DNA of 64,000 bases from Flavobacteriales bacterium (GTDB taxonomy: Bacteria; Bacteroidota; Bacteroidia; Flavobacteriales_C; GCA-002722245): the NCBI GenBank assembly GCA_947444925.1, contig CANFBW010000012.1, positions 1 to 64,000 on the forward strand, read 5' to 3'. The first letter of the stretch is position 1, and each line of letters begins with the position of its first letter. Positions 51,026 to 61,015 of this stretch are shown here, piece after piece. The position numbers and the translations under genes were made by a program. The notes below the pieces were generated by a model. The model was not told the origin of the DNA and did not search any database. It saw nothing but the letters and a program-made list of their open reading frames with translations.

Positions 51026-52165
51026 TTGAGCGTTGATTTAACTAAATTGCCTAACCCCTGCTACGTTTTAGATGAAGTGAAATTCATTCAAAACATGGAG
51101 AAATTAAAATACGTGCAAGATGCAAGTGGAGCTAAAATTCTATGTGCATTGAAGGGCTTTGCCATGTGGAGTACTTTTCCTATAATGAAGAAATATCTAT
51201 CAGGATGCACCGCCAGTTCTCTTTTTGAAAGTCGATTGTGTTTTGAAGAAATGGGGCGCGACTCGCACGCTTGCGCCGTGATTTATCAAGAAAATGAAAT
51301 CAACGACTATATCAAATACAACTCACATCTCACGTTCAATTCTATTTCTCAATGGGATGCCTTGAAGGGTAAAGTATTGAAAAATAAGAAAAAAGTAAAA
51401 TGTGCTTTGCGCATCAATCCTGAATATTCAGATGTAGATACCGCAATATACAATCCTTGTGCGCCCGGTTCGCGCTTGGGTATTACGGCTGAGCACATGC
51501 CAAAGCATTTGCCAAAAGGCATTACTGGTTTGCATTTTCATGCGCTGTGCGAAAGCAATTCTGATTCTTTGGAAAGAGTGCTGGAGGCAGTTGAAGCAAA
51601 ATTTGGTCACTTGCTGCATGAAGCGGATTGGGTTAATTTTGGAGGTGGGCACCACATTACCCGCGAAGATTACGATACTGATTTATTGATTGAACTGATT
51701 CGAAATTTCAAGGAAAATTATAAAGTGGAGGTCTTTCTTGAGCCAGGTGAAGCCATTGGGTGGAAGACAGGTTTTTTGTTGGCTAAGGTCGACGATATCG
51801 TGGAAGCGAACAAGGAAAAAACGGTGATTATGAATGTGTCGTTTACTTGCCATATGCCCGATTGTTTGGAAATGCCTTATAAACCGGCTGTTCGTGGCGC
51901 TTCAATCGCTAAAAAAGCCAAGCATGTGTATACTTTTGGGGGACCTACCTGCTTGTCGGGTGATTTTATCAAAGGTTTTGGTTTTGACAATGCCTTGAAG
52001 GTGGGCGATACTTTGATTTTTGAAGACATGATGCACTATACCTTTGTGAAAACAACCATGTTTAATGGCGTGAATCACCCGGCCATTGGCATTTTAAAAA
52101 GCAATGGTAAATTCAAGTCGGTACGCTCTTTTGGCTACGAAGACTATAAGGGGCGAATGTCGTAG
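51026..52165 (+). CDS. nspC: Carboxynorspermidine/carboxyspermidine decarboxylase
   Basis: 379 residues. Alanine-racemase-fold, PLP-dependent enzyme that makes spermidine or norspermidine from the product of the preceding gene. Motifs: NPCYVLDE at the N-terminus, LCALKGFAMWSTFP with the PLP Lys, LRINPEYS, GLHFHALCE, NFGGGHHITRE, and FLEPGEAIG. The start is TTG at 51026: an in-frame stop lies two codons upstream and the conserved PCYVLDE begins 11 residues later, so no ATG start is possible without losing it. Confidence 0.93.
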   Translation: MSVDLTKLPNPCYVLDEVKFIQNMEKLKYVQDASGAKILCALKGFAMWSTFPIMKKYLSGCTASSLFESRLCFEEMGRDSHACAVIYQENEINDYIKYNSHLTFNSISQWDALKGKVLKNKKKVKCALRINPEYSDVDTAIYNPCAPGSRLGITAEHMPKHLPKGITGLHFHALCESNSDSLERVLEAVEAKFGHLLHEADWVNFGGGHHITREDYDTDLLIELIRNFKENYKVEVFLEPGEAIGWKTGFLLAKVDDIVEANKEKTVIMNVSFTCHMPDCLEMPYKPAVRGASIAKKAKHVYTFGGPTCLSGDFIKGFGFDNALKVGDTLIFEDMMHYTFVKTTMFNGVNHPAIGILKSNGKFKSVRSFGYEDYKGRMS

Positions 52166-52362
52166 TTTGAGTTATTGCACAATTATTTGTTGTGTTGTAA
52201 CTTTTACTTTCTTACATTGTTCCACATAAGTGGCATCCTAGATGCAACTATGAAAAACTACTACTAATTGCTATTGTAAAAGAATTGCTTTTTCTCTAAA
52301 GCACTTTTTTTCCTTAGTTGACGACGCTACTGTTATTGTTGAATTTTACTTACTGTATCGCA

Positions 52363-55300
52363 ATGGGGGACACAAATTTCTTTTTAAGAAGGTTAAGAAT
52401 AGTATCTATATTCTTTTTTTTATCTATTCATTCTTTTTCATTATTTTCTGCTGACATCACCTTGAATTTTTGTCCCGTCACTAAAATACAAGCTGCAAAG
52501 GATTGGTCTGCAACTTTTACAATTCAAAACAATACAGCGGTAGTTTTGGATTTTGCCACTAATAAATTCTCAATGGTATGGCCCAGTTTGGTGACATTGC
52601 CATATCCTTTTAGTCACGGTGTTCAATCCGATATCACTTGGAGTTTTAATATCGATGGTGTTTACGATTGGCAGTCGAAGTTGCCTGTTGGAGCAACTTA
52701 TTCGAAGGCCTTCACTGGAGGGAAGTTTTCTGGCGTATTGCAGTTTCCTACATCAGGCACCTTTACGCAAGGTGGTATTACTTATACTGTTGAGGTTAAA
52801 AATTGTAATCAAACGCAGAATTTTGAGTTGTACGATGCAACATTTAAATTTAAAAGAGAGTGTTTCATATACTCTCCTGCTAAATTGTGTTTGGGTCAAG
52901 GTGCAACAGAAATTTGGCGAGGTGAAGGGGTTTTTGATGCAATGATTCCCACAGACCGACCTAGTTGGGCTATTGCAGATATGGTCGCCCACCGTTTGTT
53001 TACCAATTTAGTGGGGCAAGATATAGTGTCGCCCAATTTTTGGATGGCGACCGCAATGAATGAATCACGAATGACCTGTGACCCTACCATAGTGCCAAAC
53101 GCGACTGGAGGGCACTGCAAAATCAATTCAATGGCCAATACTTGTGTAGGTATTTCAAATACCACCAACAATTGTTTTCAAGTACTCAACATAGGTTATT
53201 CTCAAATTTCAAACAATCAGCCGGATTTATTCTCTCAAACAAATACTTACGGCACTGCATCTTTTTCTAATGTAATCGACAATGGTAATTGGGAAACTGG
53301 AGCACTTGCAGTGGCTTATTATCATTATCAGGATATTCGCTACTGGGATCAAATCTATTGCTTTAATATTCCCAAAACATGGAAGGATGCTAAGGACCCT
53401 TATGCCATTGAGAAAATATTTTACCACGCTTATCATGATGGTCCTAATGCGGGTATTTCCCTATTGAATGACATTAAGGCCAATTATGCGGCCGCAACAA
53501 GTGCAACGAATATGAATACTGTGATCGGTACTGGAGGAACTTGGAGTCAGATTCTTTCAGGCGGAAGCAGTCAGAAAGTTGGAAATTTCACCTCTTTGCT
53601 CGACGGCGGAAGTGCCACTTTGTACCCGACAAGTAAAGTTGATAATACTACTCAATATCTAGGATGTTACAATGCACCAACCAAGTGGACTGATGTTTTG
53701 TACTATCTTGACCGCATTAAAATTTTATATCCTCAAGTAAAAACTCCAGCTATTGAAGCAACTATAAAAGCAGTTTACGACGGAATTAACGGCGGAGCAA
53801 CAGTGAATTTTGAAGACCTTGGACCTGTTATTGACGAGATAGTGATACAGATGGGTGGACATGATCCTTCAAAATACATTGCCACACAATTCAGTGCATC
53901 AAAAACGTGTCCGGTAAATGCTTTAGGTATTTCTCTTCGTACCAATGATACTATTTGTCCAGGAACAACAGGTACTTTGCAAGTGTGGTTGTCGGGGGAT
54001 AAAAATTTTAAAGTGATTTTAAAATATCCCGATAATTCTCTCCACACCTTTTCAAATATTGATTATTCTCCATACAACATTCCCATAACGCAGCCTGGTG
54101 CCTATGAAGTGACTTATTTCGAGGACAATGCTACAGTGGGCAATCCAAATTGCTTATTTAGTAAACTCACAGTACAAAGTAAAAATGGAAATGTGGTCAC
54201 CTGGGACAAAACAAAGGTAACAGGGACTGGTAACTCCAAATGTGCAACAGGAGATTTGATCTTAAAAAATACGGGCCCTTCTGCCGTAACAATTACTTAT
54301 AAGAAGGATGGTGGAGCTCCGAAAACAGTAAATATTGGGGCTGGTGTGCTGTCAAAAACCGTTCTTTCACCGGCAACTGCTGGACAGTACATAATTACTG
54401 CAATGACACCTAACTCTTGTGGGACACCCATTAATGATACGATTAATATTTGCGGATCATGTATTAAGCCTTCAGCGGTAATATCAGGTGGAGCAGCAAT
54501 TTGTCCGGGCGATAGCGTTAGGCTTAGTGTTGAATTAACTGGTGCTCCAAATTGGAAATTAAGAATTAAAAATGGCGCAAGTATCATTAAGGTTACGAAT
54601 ATTACGAGCAGTCCTTATCAATTTTATGCAAAAAGCGCGGGTACTTATTTGATTGATACCGTATGGGATGCTAATTGCGACACATTGGGAAAAGGAATTG
54701 GAACGACGGTTTCTTTGAAATCGATTCCTACAGCAACTATTAGCGGTACGGCAACGATTTGTCAGGGAGACAGCACACAATTGAGTGTCGCATTGACTGG
54801 TGCTGCAAACTGGAAATTAAAGATCAAATCTGGAACTAATGTGTATTCTACTGTAAGTGGAATTTCAGCGATTCCCTATTCTTTTTGGGTGAAAACAGCG
54901 GGTATTTACAAGGTGGATTCTGTGTGGGATAATGTTTGTCGAAATGCAGGCGATGTCGCAACAGCTGTTGTAACTGTAAATCCATTGCCAACGATAGTGG
55001 TCAGCGGAGATACCAGTATTTGTCCGAAAGACACAGCGAAACTTACTTTGACACTAACTGGAACTGCACCTTACAATATCAAAGCTTCTTTAGGGTTAAT
55101 ATCGCTGAATTTAACTTCTGCAACAAACACCTATTTGGTGCCGTTGACGGAATTAGGAACCTACACTTTACTCGTTACTGATGCCAAAGGATGTAAAAAG
55201 AGTAAGCAAGTTAGCATCATCGCACATACGCCGCCCACTGTTAGCATTGGCGATACTATTAAGTATTGTACTGGCGGTAGTACTTTGGTCACTGCTACGG

Positions 55301-57285
55301 CGGGCTTTAGTTCTTATTTGTGGTCTACAGGATCTGTACTTAACACACAAACGGTGAATGGCGCAACTGCATCTCCATTGTGGCTACAGGTAACAGACGC
55401 CAATGGTTGCAAGGCGCGCGATAGCGCAGTGACGAAGCAGGCACAACTGTCGGTGAATATTGGTCCAGCCGATACCACTTTGTGTTTTGGCGCAAGTGTG
55501 ACGCTGGATCCAGGTACAACATTCAATACTTATTCGTGGACGGGTGTTAAAGTAGCCGGCACCAAAAGTATTGTTGCATCTTCGGCTGGATATCACAAGT
55601 TAAAAGTTACTGATATTGCCGGCTGCAGCGCTGTTGACAGTATTAACGTAATCATCAATCCTCAGCTCACGATTAGTTTGGGCACGTCAGATACCTTGTA
55701 CATTTGTCCGGGAGGATCGGTGACCATCACTCCGGTGGTGTCGCCAGGAGTTTTGACTTATGCCTGGTCTAATAAAGCCAGTGGTACTGCAAGTTTTTAC
55801 AATGCAACACTTGTTGGTTGGCATACCGTTAAAATCAGCGACGCTTTGACTTGCAGCAACAAAGACAGTGTGTACGTGAAAGAGAATGGTAAGCTGCTTT
55901 TTTCAATGCCCAATAAAACAATTTGTGTGGGTGATAGCACGGTATTGAATCCCGGATATTCGGGGGCAGGGTATACCTTTGCTTGGAATACGGGAGATGT
56001 CACGCCAACGAAAACAATTAAAACCAATGGTGTATATGGCGTAGTGGTGACGTACAACGGAACTTGTTCGGGAAGTGATTCTATGACTTTGACTTCATTT
56101 CCGGTTGCCGACGTTGATTTGGGCGCCGACAGTATTAAGATTTGTGCTGGTACCACAACCTCTATCGACGCCGGCGGGGCGTTTGTGTCCTATGTATGGT
56201 CGAGCACTGAAAACACCAAGATAATTAACAATAAGGGCGCTGGGAAATACATTGTGAATGTAATTGACAACAATGGCTGTAGAGACAAAGACTCTGTGAT
56301 CGTTGATGTACGCGCCTTGCCAACAGTCGCGTTAGGTCGCGATATCGATACGTGTGCGGGTGTAACGATTGTGCTCCCCAATTTATCTTCGCAAAATGGA
56401 GTGACTTATTCATGGACTAAATTAAGTGGGGGTGCTGCAGTTTCAACCCCAACTTTGAATATCTCCACCAGCGATACGTACATATTAATGGTGACCGATC
56501 TAAATTTGTGTAGTAAAAAAGACAGTGTTGTCGCTAATTTTAGAGCAGTGCCAATTGCTGATCTCGGTTTTGCAAACGATACGACAACAGTTTGTGTTGG
56601 TGATGTGCTGACACTCGACGCGAAAAACCCGGGCATGACCTATCTCTGGAATGATGGCACAAAGAACCCAACATTGAGCAGTGATGGTGAAGGCTTGTAC
56701 TTTGTTGAGGTGCGCAACGGAATGTGCCATGATGCCGATTCAATTTATATCAAAGAGATTACTTTGCCTCATGACGTATTGAATGATACTTTAAATGCGG
56801 TGTCTGTGAATTACTGTTTTGCAGAAGAGACAGCCCACCTTTCGGCGGCGAGTATCGACGGGGTTACCTATGATTATTTGTGGAGTACCGGATCAAGCGC
56901 TCAGTCAATTGACGCTAAGGCTGAAGGTGTTTACGATGTTACGATATCGGCCAACAGCTGTTCTACGCGCAGTGAGTGGACCTTCATTGATTATTGTCCA
57001 ACTACTTTTTATGTGCCCAATTCATTTACGCCTAACGGCGATGCGCACAACGAAACATTTGCCGTGGTTGGTTTGAATATGGAAGAATTTGAAATGCTGA
57101 TCTTCAATAGGTGGGGAGAGTTGATTTACAAAAGCAACAATCCGCAGGAGGCCTGGGATGGAAATGTAAATGGCAGAAAAGTGCAGCAAGACGTTTATGT
57201 TTGGCGCATACATTACGGCGTGAATTTGCCAAGCGGTAAAATACAGAATCGCGAAAGAATTGGTCACGTTACTGTGCTGTATTGA
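52363..57285 (+). CDS. Giant secreted protein: lysozyme-like N-terminal region, many Ig-like domains, T9SS type B tail
   Basis: 1640 residues from ATG 52363, which opens a good signal peptide (RRLRIVSIFFFLSIHSFSLF). A first beta-sandwich domain (about 30-150) precedes a region with lysozyme/transglycosylase-like features: FWMATAMNESRM, with a Glu placed like the catalytic Glu of GH23-type enzymes, GYSQISNNQPDLF, and FYHAYHDGPNAG. Then about eleven Ig/PKD-like modules of 70-90 residues (typical start IC-x-GDS, typical end VWDxxC or VTDxxGC), and the gliding-motility C-terminal domain (NSFTPNGDAHNE, EMLIFNRWGELIY, DVYVWRI). A surface adhesin or wall-active enzyme; the enzymatic call is tentative. 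Confidence 0.8.
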   Translation: MGDTNFFLRRLRIVSIFFFLSIHSFSLFSADITLNFCPVTKIQAAKDWSATFTIQNNTAVVLDFATNKFSMVWPSLVTLPYPFSHGVQSDITWSFNIDGVYDWQSKLPVGATYSKAFTGGKFSGVLQFPTSGTFTQGGITYTVEVKNCNQTQNFELYDATFKFKRECFIYSPAKLCLGQGATEIWRGEGVFDAMIPTDRPSWAIADMVAHRLFTNLVGQDIVSPNFWMATAMNESRMTCDPTIVPNATGGHCKINSMANTCVGISNTTNNCFQVLNIGYSQISNNQPDLFSQTNTYGTASFSNVIDNGNWETGALAVAYYHYQDIRYWDQIYCFNIPKTWKDAKDPYAIEKIFYHAYHDGPNAGISLLNDIKANYAAATSATNMNTVIGTGGTWSQILSGGSSQKVGNFTSLLDGGSATLYPTSKVDNTTQYLGCYNAPTKWTDVLYYLDRIKILYPQVKTPAIEATIKAVYDGINGGATVNFEDLGPVIDEIVIQMGGHDPSKYIATQFSASKTCPVNALGISLRTNDTICPGTTGTLQVWLSGDKNFKVILKYPDNSLHTFSNIDYSPYNIPITQPGAYEVTYFEDNATVGNPNCLFSKLTVQSKNGNVVTWDKTKVTGTGNSKCATGDLILKNTGPSAVTITYKKDGGAPKTVNIGAGVLSKTVLSPATAGQYIITAMTPNSCGTPINDTINICGSCIKPSAVISGGAAICPGDSVRLSVELTGAPNWKLRIKNGASIIKVTNITSSPYQFYAKSAGTYLIDTVWDANCDTLGKGIGTTVSLKSIPTATISGTATICQGDSTQLSVALTGAANWKLKIKSGTNVYSTVSGISAIPYSFWVKTAGIYKVDSVWDNVCRNAGDVATAVVTVNPLPTIVVSGDTSICPKDTAKLTLTLTGTAPYNIKASLGLISLNLTSATNTYLVPLTELGTYTLLVTDAKGCKKSKQVSIIAHTPPTVSIGDTIKYCTGGSTLVTATAGFSSYLWSTGSVLNTQTVNGATASPLWLQVTDANGCKARDSAVTKQAQLSVNIGPADTTLCFGASVTLDPGTTFNTYSWTGVKVAGTKSIVASSAGYHKLKVTDIAGCSAVDSINVIINPQLTISLGTSDTLYICPGGSVTITPVVSPGVLTYAWSNKASGTASFYNATLVGWHTVKISDALTCSNKDSVYVKENGKLLFSMPNKTICVGDSTVLNPGYSGAGYTFAWNTGDVTPTKTIKTNGVYGVVVTYNGTCSGSDSMTLTSFPVADVDLGADSIKICAGTTTSIDAGGAFVSYVWSSTENTKIINNKGAGKYIVNVIDNNGCRDKDSVIVDVRALPTVALGRDIDTCAGVTIVLPNLSSQNGVTYSWTKLSGGAAVSTPTLNISTSDTYILMVTDLNLCSKKDSVVANFRAVPIADLGFANDTTTVCVGDVLTLDAKNPGMTYLWNDGTKNPTLSSDGEGLYFVEVRNGMCHDADSIYIKEITLPHDVLNDTLNAVSVNYCFAEETAHLSAASIDGVTYDYLWSTGSSAQSIDAKAEGVYDVTISANSCSTRSEWTFIDYCPTTFYVPNSFTPNGDAHNETFAVVGLNMEEFEMLIFNRWGELIYKSNNPQEAWDGNVNGRKVQQDVYVWRIHYGVNLPSGKIQNRERIGHVTVLY

Positions 57286-57302
57286 ATTCAATAAGTAAAA
57301 GG

Positions 57303-57332
57303 AAAGCCAAAAAGAAAATTCTTTTTGGCTTT
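57303..57332 (+). terminator. Intrinsic terminator of the giant surface protein gene
   Basis: Stem AAAGCCAAAAAGAA (57303-57316), AA loop, TTCTTTTTGGCTTT (57319-57332), then more T. It starts 18 nt after the stop codon. Confidence 0.9.
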
Positions 57333-57424
57333 TTTTTGCAACATCTGCTGCAGTGACCGCGCAAAATAGTAGAATATCCAAAATTGCTCGCGCTTTGTTG
57401 TTATTTTAGCTGCAAATTTCACAG

Positions 57425-58306
57425 ATGTTTCGGGCCGTAATAGTATTGTTTGTTTTGTTTTCTCCTGCTTTAAATGCGCAGCAGAACAGCCTTTTGTGGG
57501 AGGTTTCGGGCAATGGTCTCACCCAGTCGTCATATCTTTTCGGAACCATTCATTTGCAAGATAAGCGCGTATTTTGTTTTCCCGATTCGCTAGCAAACGC
57601 GATGGACAGTGTAAAAGTTGTTGCGCTGGAAATAGTGGTGAATTTCGACGATCCAAAGGCTTTGCTTGATAAAATAATATTGAAGGATGAAGGGAAGTCG
57701 CTGAAGAAAATACTGACCAAACAGGAATATAAAAAAGTAAAAAAAGCAGTGGCGGCCAATTGTGCTTTGTCGATGACTTTGATGATGGACAAGGTTTTAC
57801 CTGTACTTGTGGCTGCTGAGCTGATGTCGTCGCAAACCCATAAGGATGAAAAATATCCGATGGATTTATACCTCCAAAAAAGAGCGGAGAAAAAAGGCAA
57901 GACTTTGCTTTCATTGGAAAGTATTGAATCGCAATTTTCTGTTTTAGACCGCATTCCAATTGAAAAGCAAAAAGAAGAATTATTGGCAGTGGTCGACAGT
58001 TTGGAGTATTACAAAATTTTGACCGACAGCATGATTTCACTTTATCAGCAGCAAAATGTACAAGCACTTTTTACGATGAGTGATGATTACAATTCGGCCT
58101 TCGATGCGGCATGGCAAGTAGATCTGCTTGACAATAGAAATTTAGCGATGGCAGAAAAAATAATAGCGCAAATGCCTTTGGCCAATATGCTGGTAGCTGT
58201 TGGTGCGGCCCATTTGCCTGGGCCAAAAGGCTTGGTCAAACTATTGCAACAAGCAGGTTATACTGTTCGTCCTTTGTATTCTCTTTGTTCAAATCAAGAA
58301 AAATGA
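57425..58306 (+). CDS. TraB/GumN family protein
   Basis: 293 residues. Signal peptide 1-18 (FSPALNAQ). Family marks: SYLFGTIHLQD near the start (GTIH motif), a second conserved site in the middle (LLSLESIESQF), and VAVGAAHLPGPKGLVKLLQ near the end (GxxHLPG). These motifs form the predicted metal-dependent active site of the Tiki/TraB/GumN clan, possibly a peptidase. Probably periplasmic. Its stop overlaps the start of prmC. Confidence 0.88.
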   Translation: MFRAVIVLFVLFSPALNAQQNSLLWEVSGNGLTQSSYLFGTIHLQDKRVFCFPDSLANAMDSVKVVALEIVVNFDDPKALLDKIILKDEGKSLKKILTKQEYKKVKKAVAANCALSMTLMMDKVLPVLVAAELMSSQTHKDEKYPMDLYLQKRAEKKGKTLLSLESIESQFSVLDRIPIEKQKEELLAVVDSLEYYKILTDSMISLYQQQNVQALFTMSDDYNSAFDAAWQVDLLDNRNLAMAEKIIAQMPLANMLVAVGAAHLPGPKGLVKLLQQAGYTVRPLYSLCSNQEK

Positions 58307-59166
58307 AAATTGCCGACAACACGATTGCTGCTGCTGAGCAGTATTTGCTGAACAATTTACAAGATGTTTACGGTGTGCGTGAAATTGCATCGTTCACTGA
58401 TTTGCTTTTTGAAGATCTCCTGTCGTTGAGCAAAACAGATCGTTTTTTGTCACCTGAAAAACGATTGTCTGAATCAGAGCTTCTTCAAATTATTTATGCT
58501 TGCAAGGATTTAAAAAAGCAGGTTCCCGTTCAGCATATAACTGGTAAGGTACTTTTTAGAAATCTGTGGCTCAAGGTGAATAAGCACGTGTTGATTCCGC
58601 GACCCGAAACAGAAGAATTGCTGAGTAACATCATTCGTGATCATAAAAATATTGCAAGTGCTGTTGATTGTTGCACAGGTAGCGGATGCATTGCGTTGGC
58701 GCTGAAAAGCGCATTTCCATTGGCGTCAGTTGTTGCTGTTGATGTGTCACAAGAGGCGCTGAACGTGGCACAGCAAAATGCTGCGCTGAATAATTTGCAT
58801 GTTGATTTTATGCTGCAGGATGTGCTTTCGAATGAAATGCCATTTGCGGCTGAAAGTATTGATCTTATTGTTTCTAATCCTCCCTATGTTTTAGAAAGTG
58901 ACAAGCAAAAGATGTCGCTTAACGTGCTGCAATACGAACCGCATTTGGCATTGTTTGTTCCTGATGAAGACGCCCTTAAGTTTTATGCAGTGCTCACTAA
59001 AAATGCACAATTTTCCTTAAAAAAAGGAGGGATGCTGTATTTTGAAATTCACGAAGAAAAAGGAAAAGATGTGCGCGATTTAATGCTAGCCTGCGGATTT
59101 ATTGAGGTTCAAATTACAAAAGACATGTACGACAAAGAAAGGTTTGTGCACGGCAAAAAAGCATAA
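58303..59166 (+). CDS. prmC: Release factor glutamine methyltransferase
   Basis: 287 residues from ATG 58303, which overlaps the preceding stop (ATGA). SAM-dependent enzyme that methylates the Gln of the GGQ motif in RF1/RF2. Visible: VQHITGKVLFRNL, VLIPRPETEELL, DCCTGSGCIALAL (SAM site) and VSNPPYVLESD with the catalytic NPPY. Normal length and complete. Secure. Confidence 0.95.
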   Translation: MKIADNTIAAAEQYLLNNLQDVYGVREIASFTDLLFEDLLSLSKTDRFLSPEKRLSESELLQIIYACKDLKKQVPVQHITGKVLFRNLWLKVNKHVLIPRPETEELLSNIIRDHKNIASAVDCCTGSGCIALALKSAFPLASVVAVDVSQEALNVAQQNAALNNLHVDFMLQDVLSNEMPFAAESIDLIVSNPPYVLESDKQKMSLNVLQYEPHLALFVPDEDALKFYAVLTKNAQFSLKKGGMLYFEIHEEKGKDVRDLMLACGFIEVQITKDMYDKERFVHGKKA

Positions 59167-59182
59167 GCGCAAAAGCTCTTTG

Positions 59183-60949
59183 TTACATTCGCTCTACCAT
59201 TTCAATTCCAAGTATTTTCATGCCTTGCGCCAATGTGTCTCCAACGGTTTTCGATAAGGCGATGCGAAAGTTTCTAACGTTTTGATCTTCTGATTTCAAA
59301 ATTTGGTGGTCGGCCCAAAACGCACTGTATTCGCGCGCCAACTCGTAACAGTAGTTGGCGATGATGGCCGGACTGTAAAGTTTTGCTGCTTCTAACACAA
59401 CGTTGTGAAAATCGCCTGTTTTCTTGATCAATTCTTTTTCTTTAGCACTGATTTCGCTGATGGTGTAGTGTAAGTCTTCACCTGCCGTTTTGCGCAGCAA
59501 AGAACGGGTGCGCACATAAATGTATTGAATGAAAGGTCCCGTGTTTCCATTGAAGTCAATGGATTCTTCAGGATTGAAAAGCATGCTTTTTTTAGGGTCG
59601 ACTTTCAGCATAAAATACTTCAAGGCGCCAATGGCTATTTTGCGTACCACTTCGCTTTTTTCGGTACTGTTGAGTTCGCTTAATTTGCCTTTTTCTTCAG
59701 TGGCTTGGCCCGCCGTGGCGATCATTTCTTCAATCAAGTCATCGGCATCAACTACCGTTCCTTCGCGTGTTTTCATGCGGCCGGTAGGCAATTCCACCAT
59801 GCCGTATGACAAATGAAACAGTCCTTCCCAAAAAGAATAGCCCATTTTTTGCAGCACTAAAAACAATACTTTGAAATGGTAGTCTTGTTCGTTTGCAACG
59901 GTATAAATAATGCCGTCTACTTGAAAATCTTTGTAGCGGTCAACGGCAGTTCCAATGTCTTGCGTGATATACACCGCAGTGCCGTCAGAGCGCAGCAGGA
60001 GTTTTTCGTCAAGACCTTCGGCCGTCAAATCTATCCATACAGAACTGTCTTCACGTTGGTAAAAAACACCTTTTGCCAAGCCTTCTTCAATGATTTTCTT
60101 GCCCAGTAAATAGGTTTGCGACTCGAAATAGATTTTATCGAAATCAACGCCAAATTTTTTGTAAGTTTCTTCAAATCCTTCGTAAACCCAACTGTTCATG
60201 GTTTTCCAAAGCGCTACTGTTTGCTGATCGCCGGCTTCCCATTGGCGCAATAAATTTGAAGCTTCTTGAAATAGAGGCGCTTTTGTTTTGGCATCTTTTT
60301 CAGACACTCCTTGTGCGATCAATGCTTGTTGTTCTTTTTTGTAATTTTGCTCAAACAACACGTAGTAGCGGCCCACAAAGTGGTCTCCTTTTTCTTGGGT
60401 TGATGCAGGTGTTTCTCCATTGCCCCAAGTCATCCATGCATACATTGACTTGCAAATATGGATGCCTCGGTCATTGATGATTTGAGTTTTAATGACTTTG
60501 TTTCCAGCGGCTTCTAAGATGTTGGCAACGGCATAGCCCAAGAAATTATTTCTAACGTGACCCAAGTGCAGTGGTTTGTTGGTGTTGGGCGATGAATATT
60601 CCACCATCAGTTTTTTGGCGTGGTCGTTTTGCAGCGGCAAACTGTTGTTTAATTCTGAAAAAGATTTGATCCAATATTCTTCGCTGATAGAAAGGTTCAA
60701 AAAACCTTTCACCACGTTAAAGGTCGAAACCTCTGCTGTTGCTGCCTGAATGGCTGCGCCCAAATCTTTGGCGGTTTCTTCGGGTGTTTTTTTTGAGATT
60801 TTCAACAATGGAAAAACAACTATCGTCAGGTCACCTTCAAACTCAGGTTTTGTGCTTTGCAGCTGAATTTGCTGCGCAGTGAGCGCTGTGTTGTAAAGAT
60901 TTTGCACGGCTTGTAAAGCTGCTGATGTTAGTATGGATTCAATGCTCAT
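59183..60949 (-). CDS. argS: Arginyl-tRNA synthetase
   Basis: 588 residues. Class I synthetase charging tRNA-Arg: N-terminal additional domain, HIGH-type motif NKPLHLGHVRNN, then GRMKTREGTVVDADDLI as the divergent KMSKS region typical of bacterial ArgRS, and the C-terminal anticodon-binding DALR domain ending LGIEMVERM. Converges with prmC, 16 nt apart, and is divergent from the CAP-domain gene. Complete. Confidence 0.97.
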   Translation of the reverse strand: MSIESILTSAALQAVQNLYNTALTAQQIQLQSTKPEFEGDLTIVVFPLLKISKKTPEETAKDLGAAIQAATAEVSTFNVVKGFLNLSISEEYWIKSFSELNNSLPLQNDHAKKLMVEYSSPNTNKPLHLGHVRNNFLGYAVANILEAAGNKVIKTQIINDRGIHICKSMYAWMTWGNGETPASTQEKGDHFVGRYYVLFEQNYKKEQQALIAQGVSEKDAKTKAPLFQEASNLLRQWEAGDQQTVALWKTMNSWVYEGFEETYKKFGVDFDKIYFESQTYLLGKKIIEEGLAKGVFYQREDSSVWIDLTAEGLDEKLLLRSDGTAVYITQDIGTAVDRYKDFQVDGIIYTVANEQDYHFKVLFLVLQKMGYSFWEGLFHLSYGMVELPTGRMKTREGTVVDADDLIEEMIATAGQATEEKGKLSELNSTEKSEVVRKIAIGALKYFMLKVDPKKSMLFNPEESIDFNGNTGPFIQYIYVRTRSLLRKTAGEDLHYTISEISAKEKELIKKTGDFHNVVLEAAKLYSPAIIANYCYELAREYSAFWADHQILKSEDQNVRNFRIALSKTVGDTLAQGMKILGIEMVERM

Positions 60950-61015
60950 TGTCTTATATTTGAAGCGCTAAGTTAGTAAACGAAATAAAATACACTATTT
61001 TACTGTTTTATTATT

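Noticed and set aside
57519-58067. 182-codon minus-strand frame
   Set aside because: Antisense to the TraB/GumN gene, whose motifs are clear. Composition of the antisense frame is that of a shadow.
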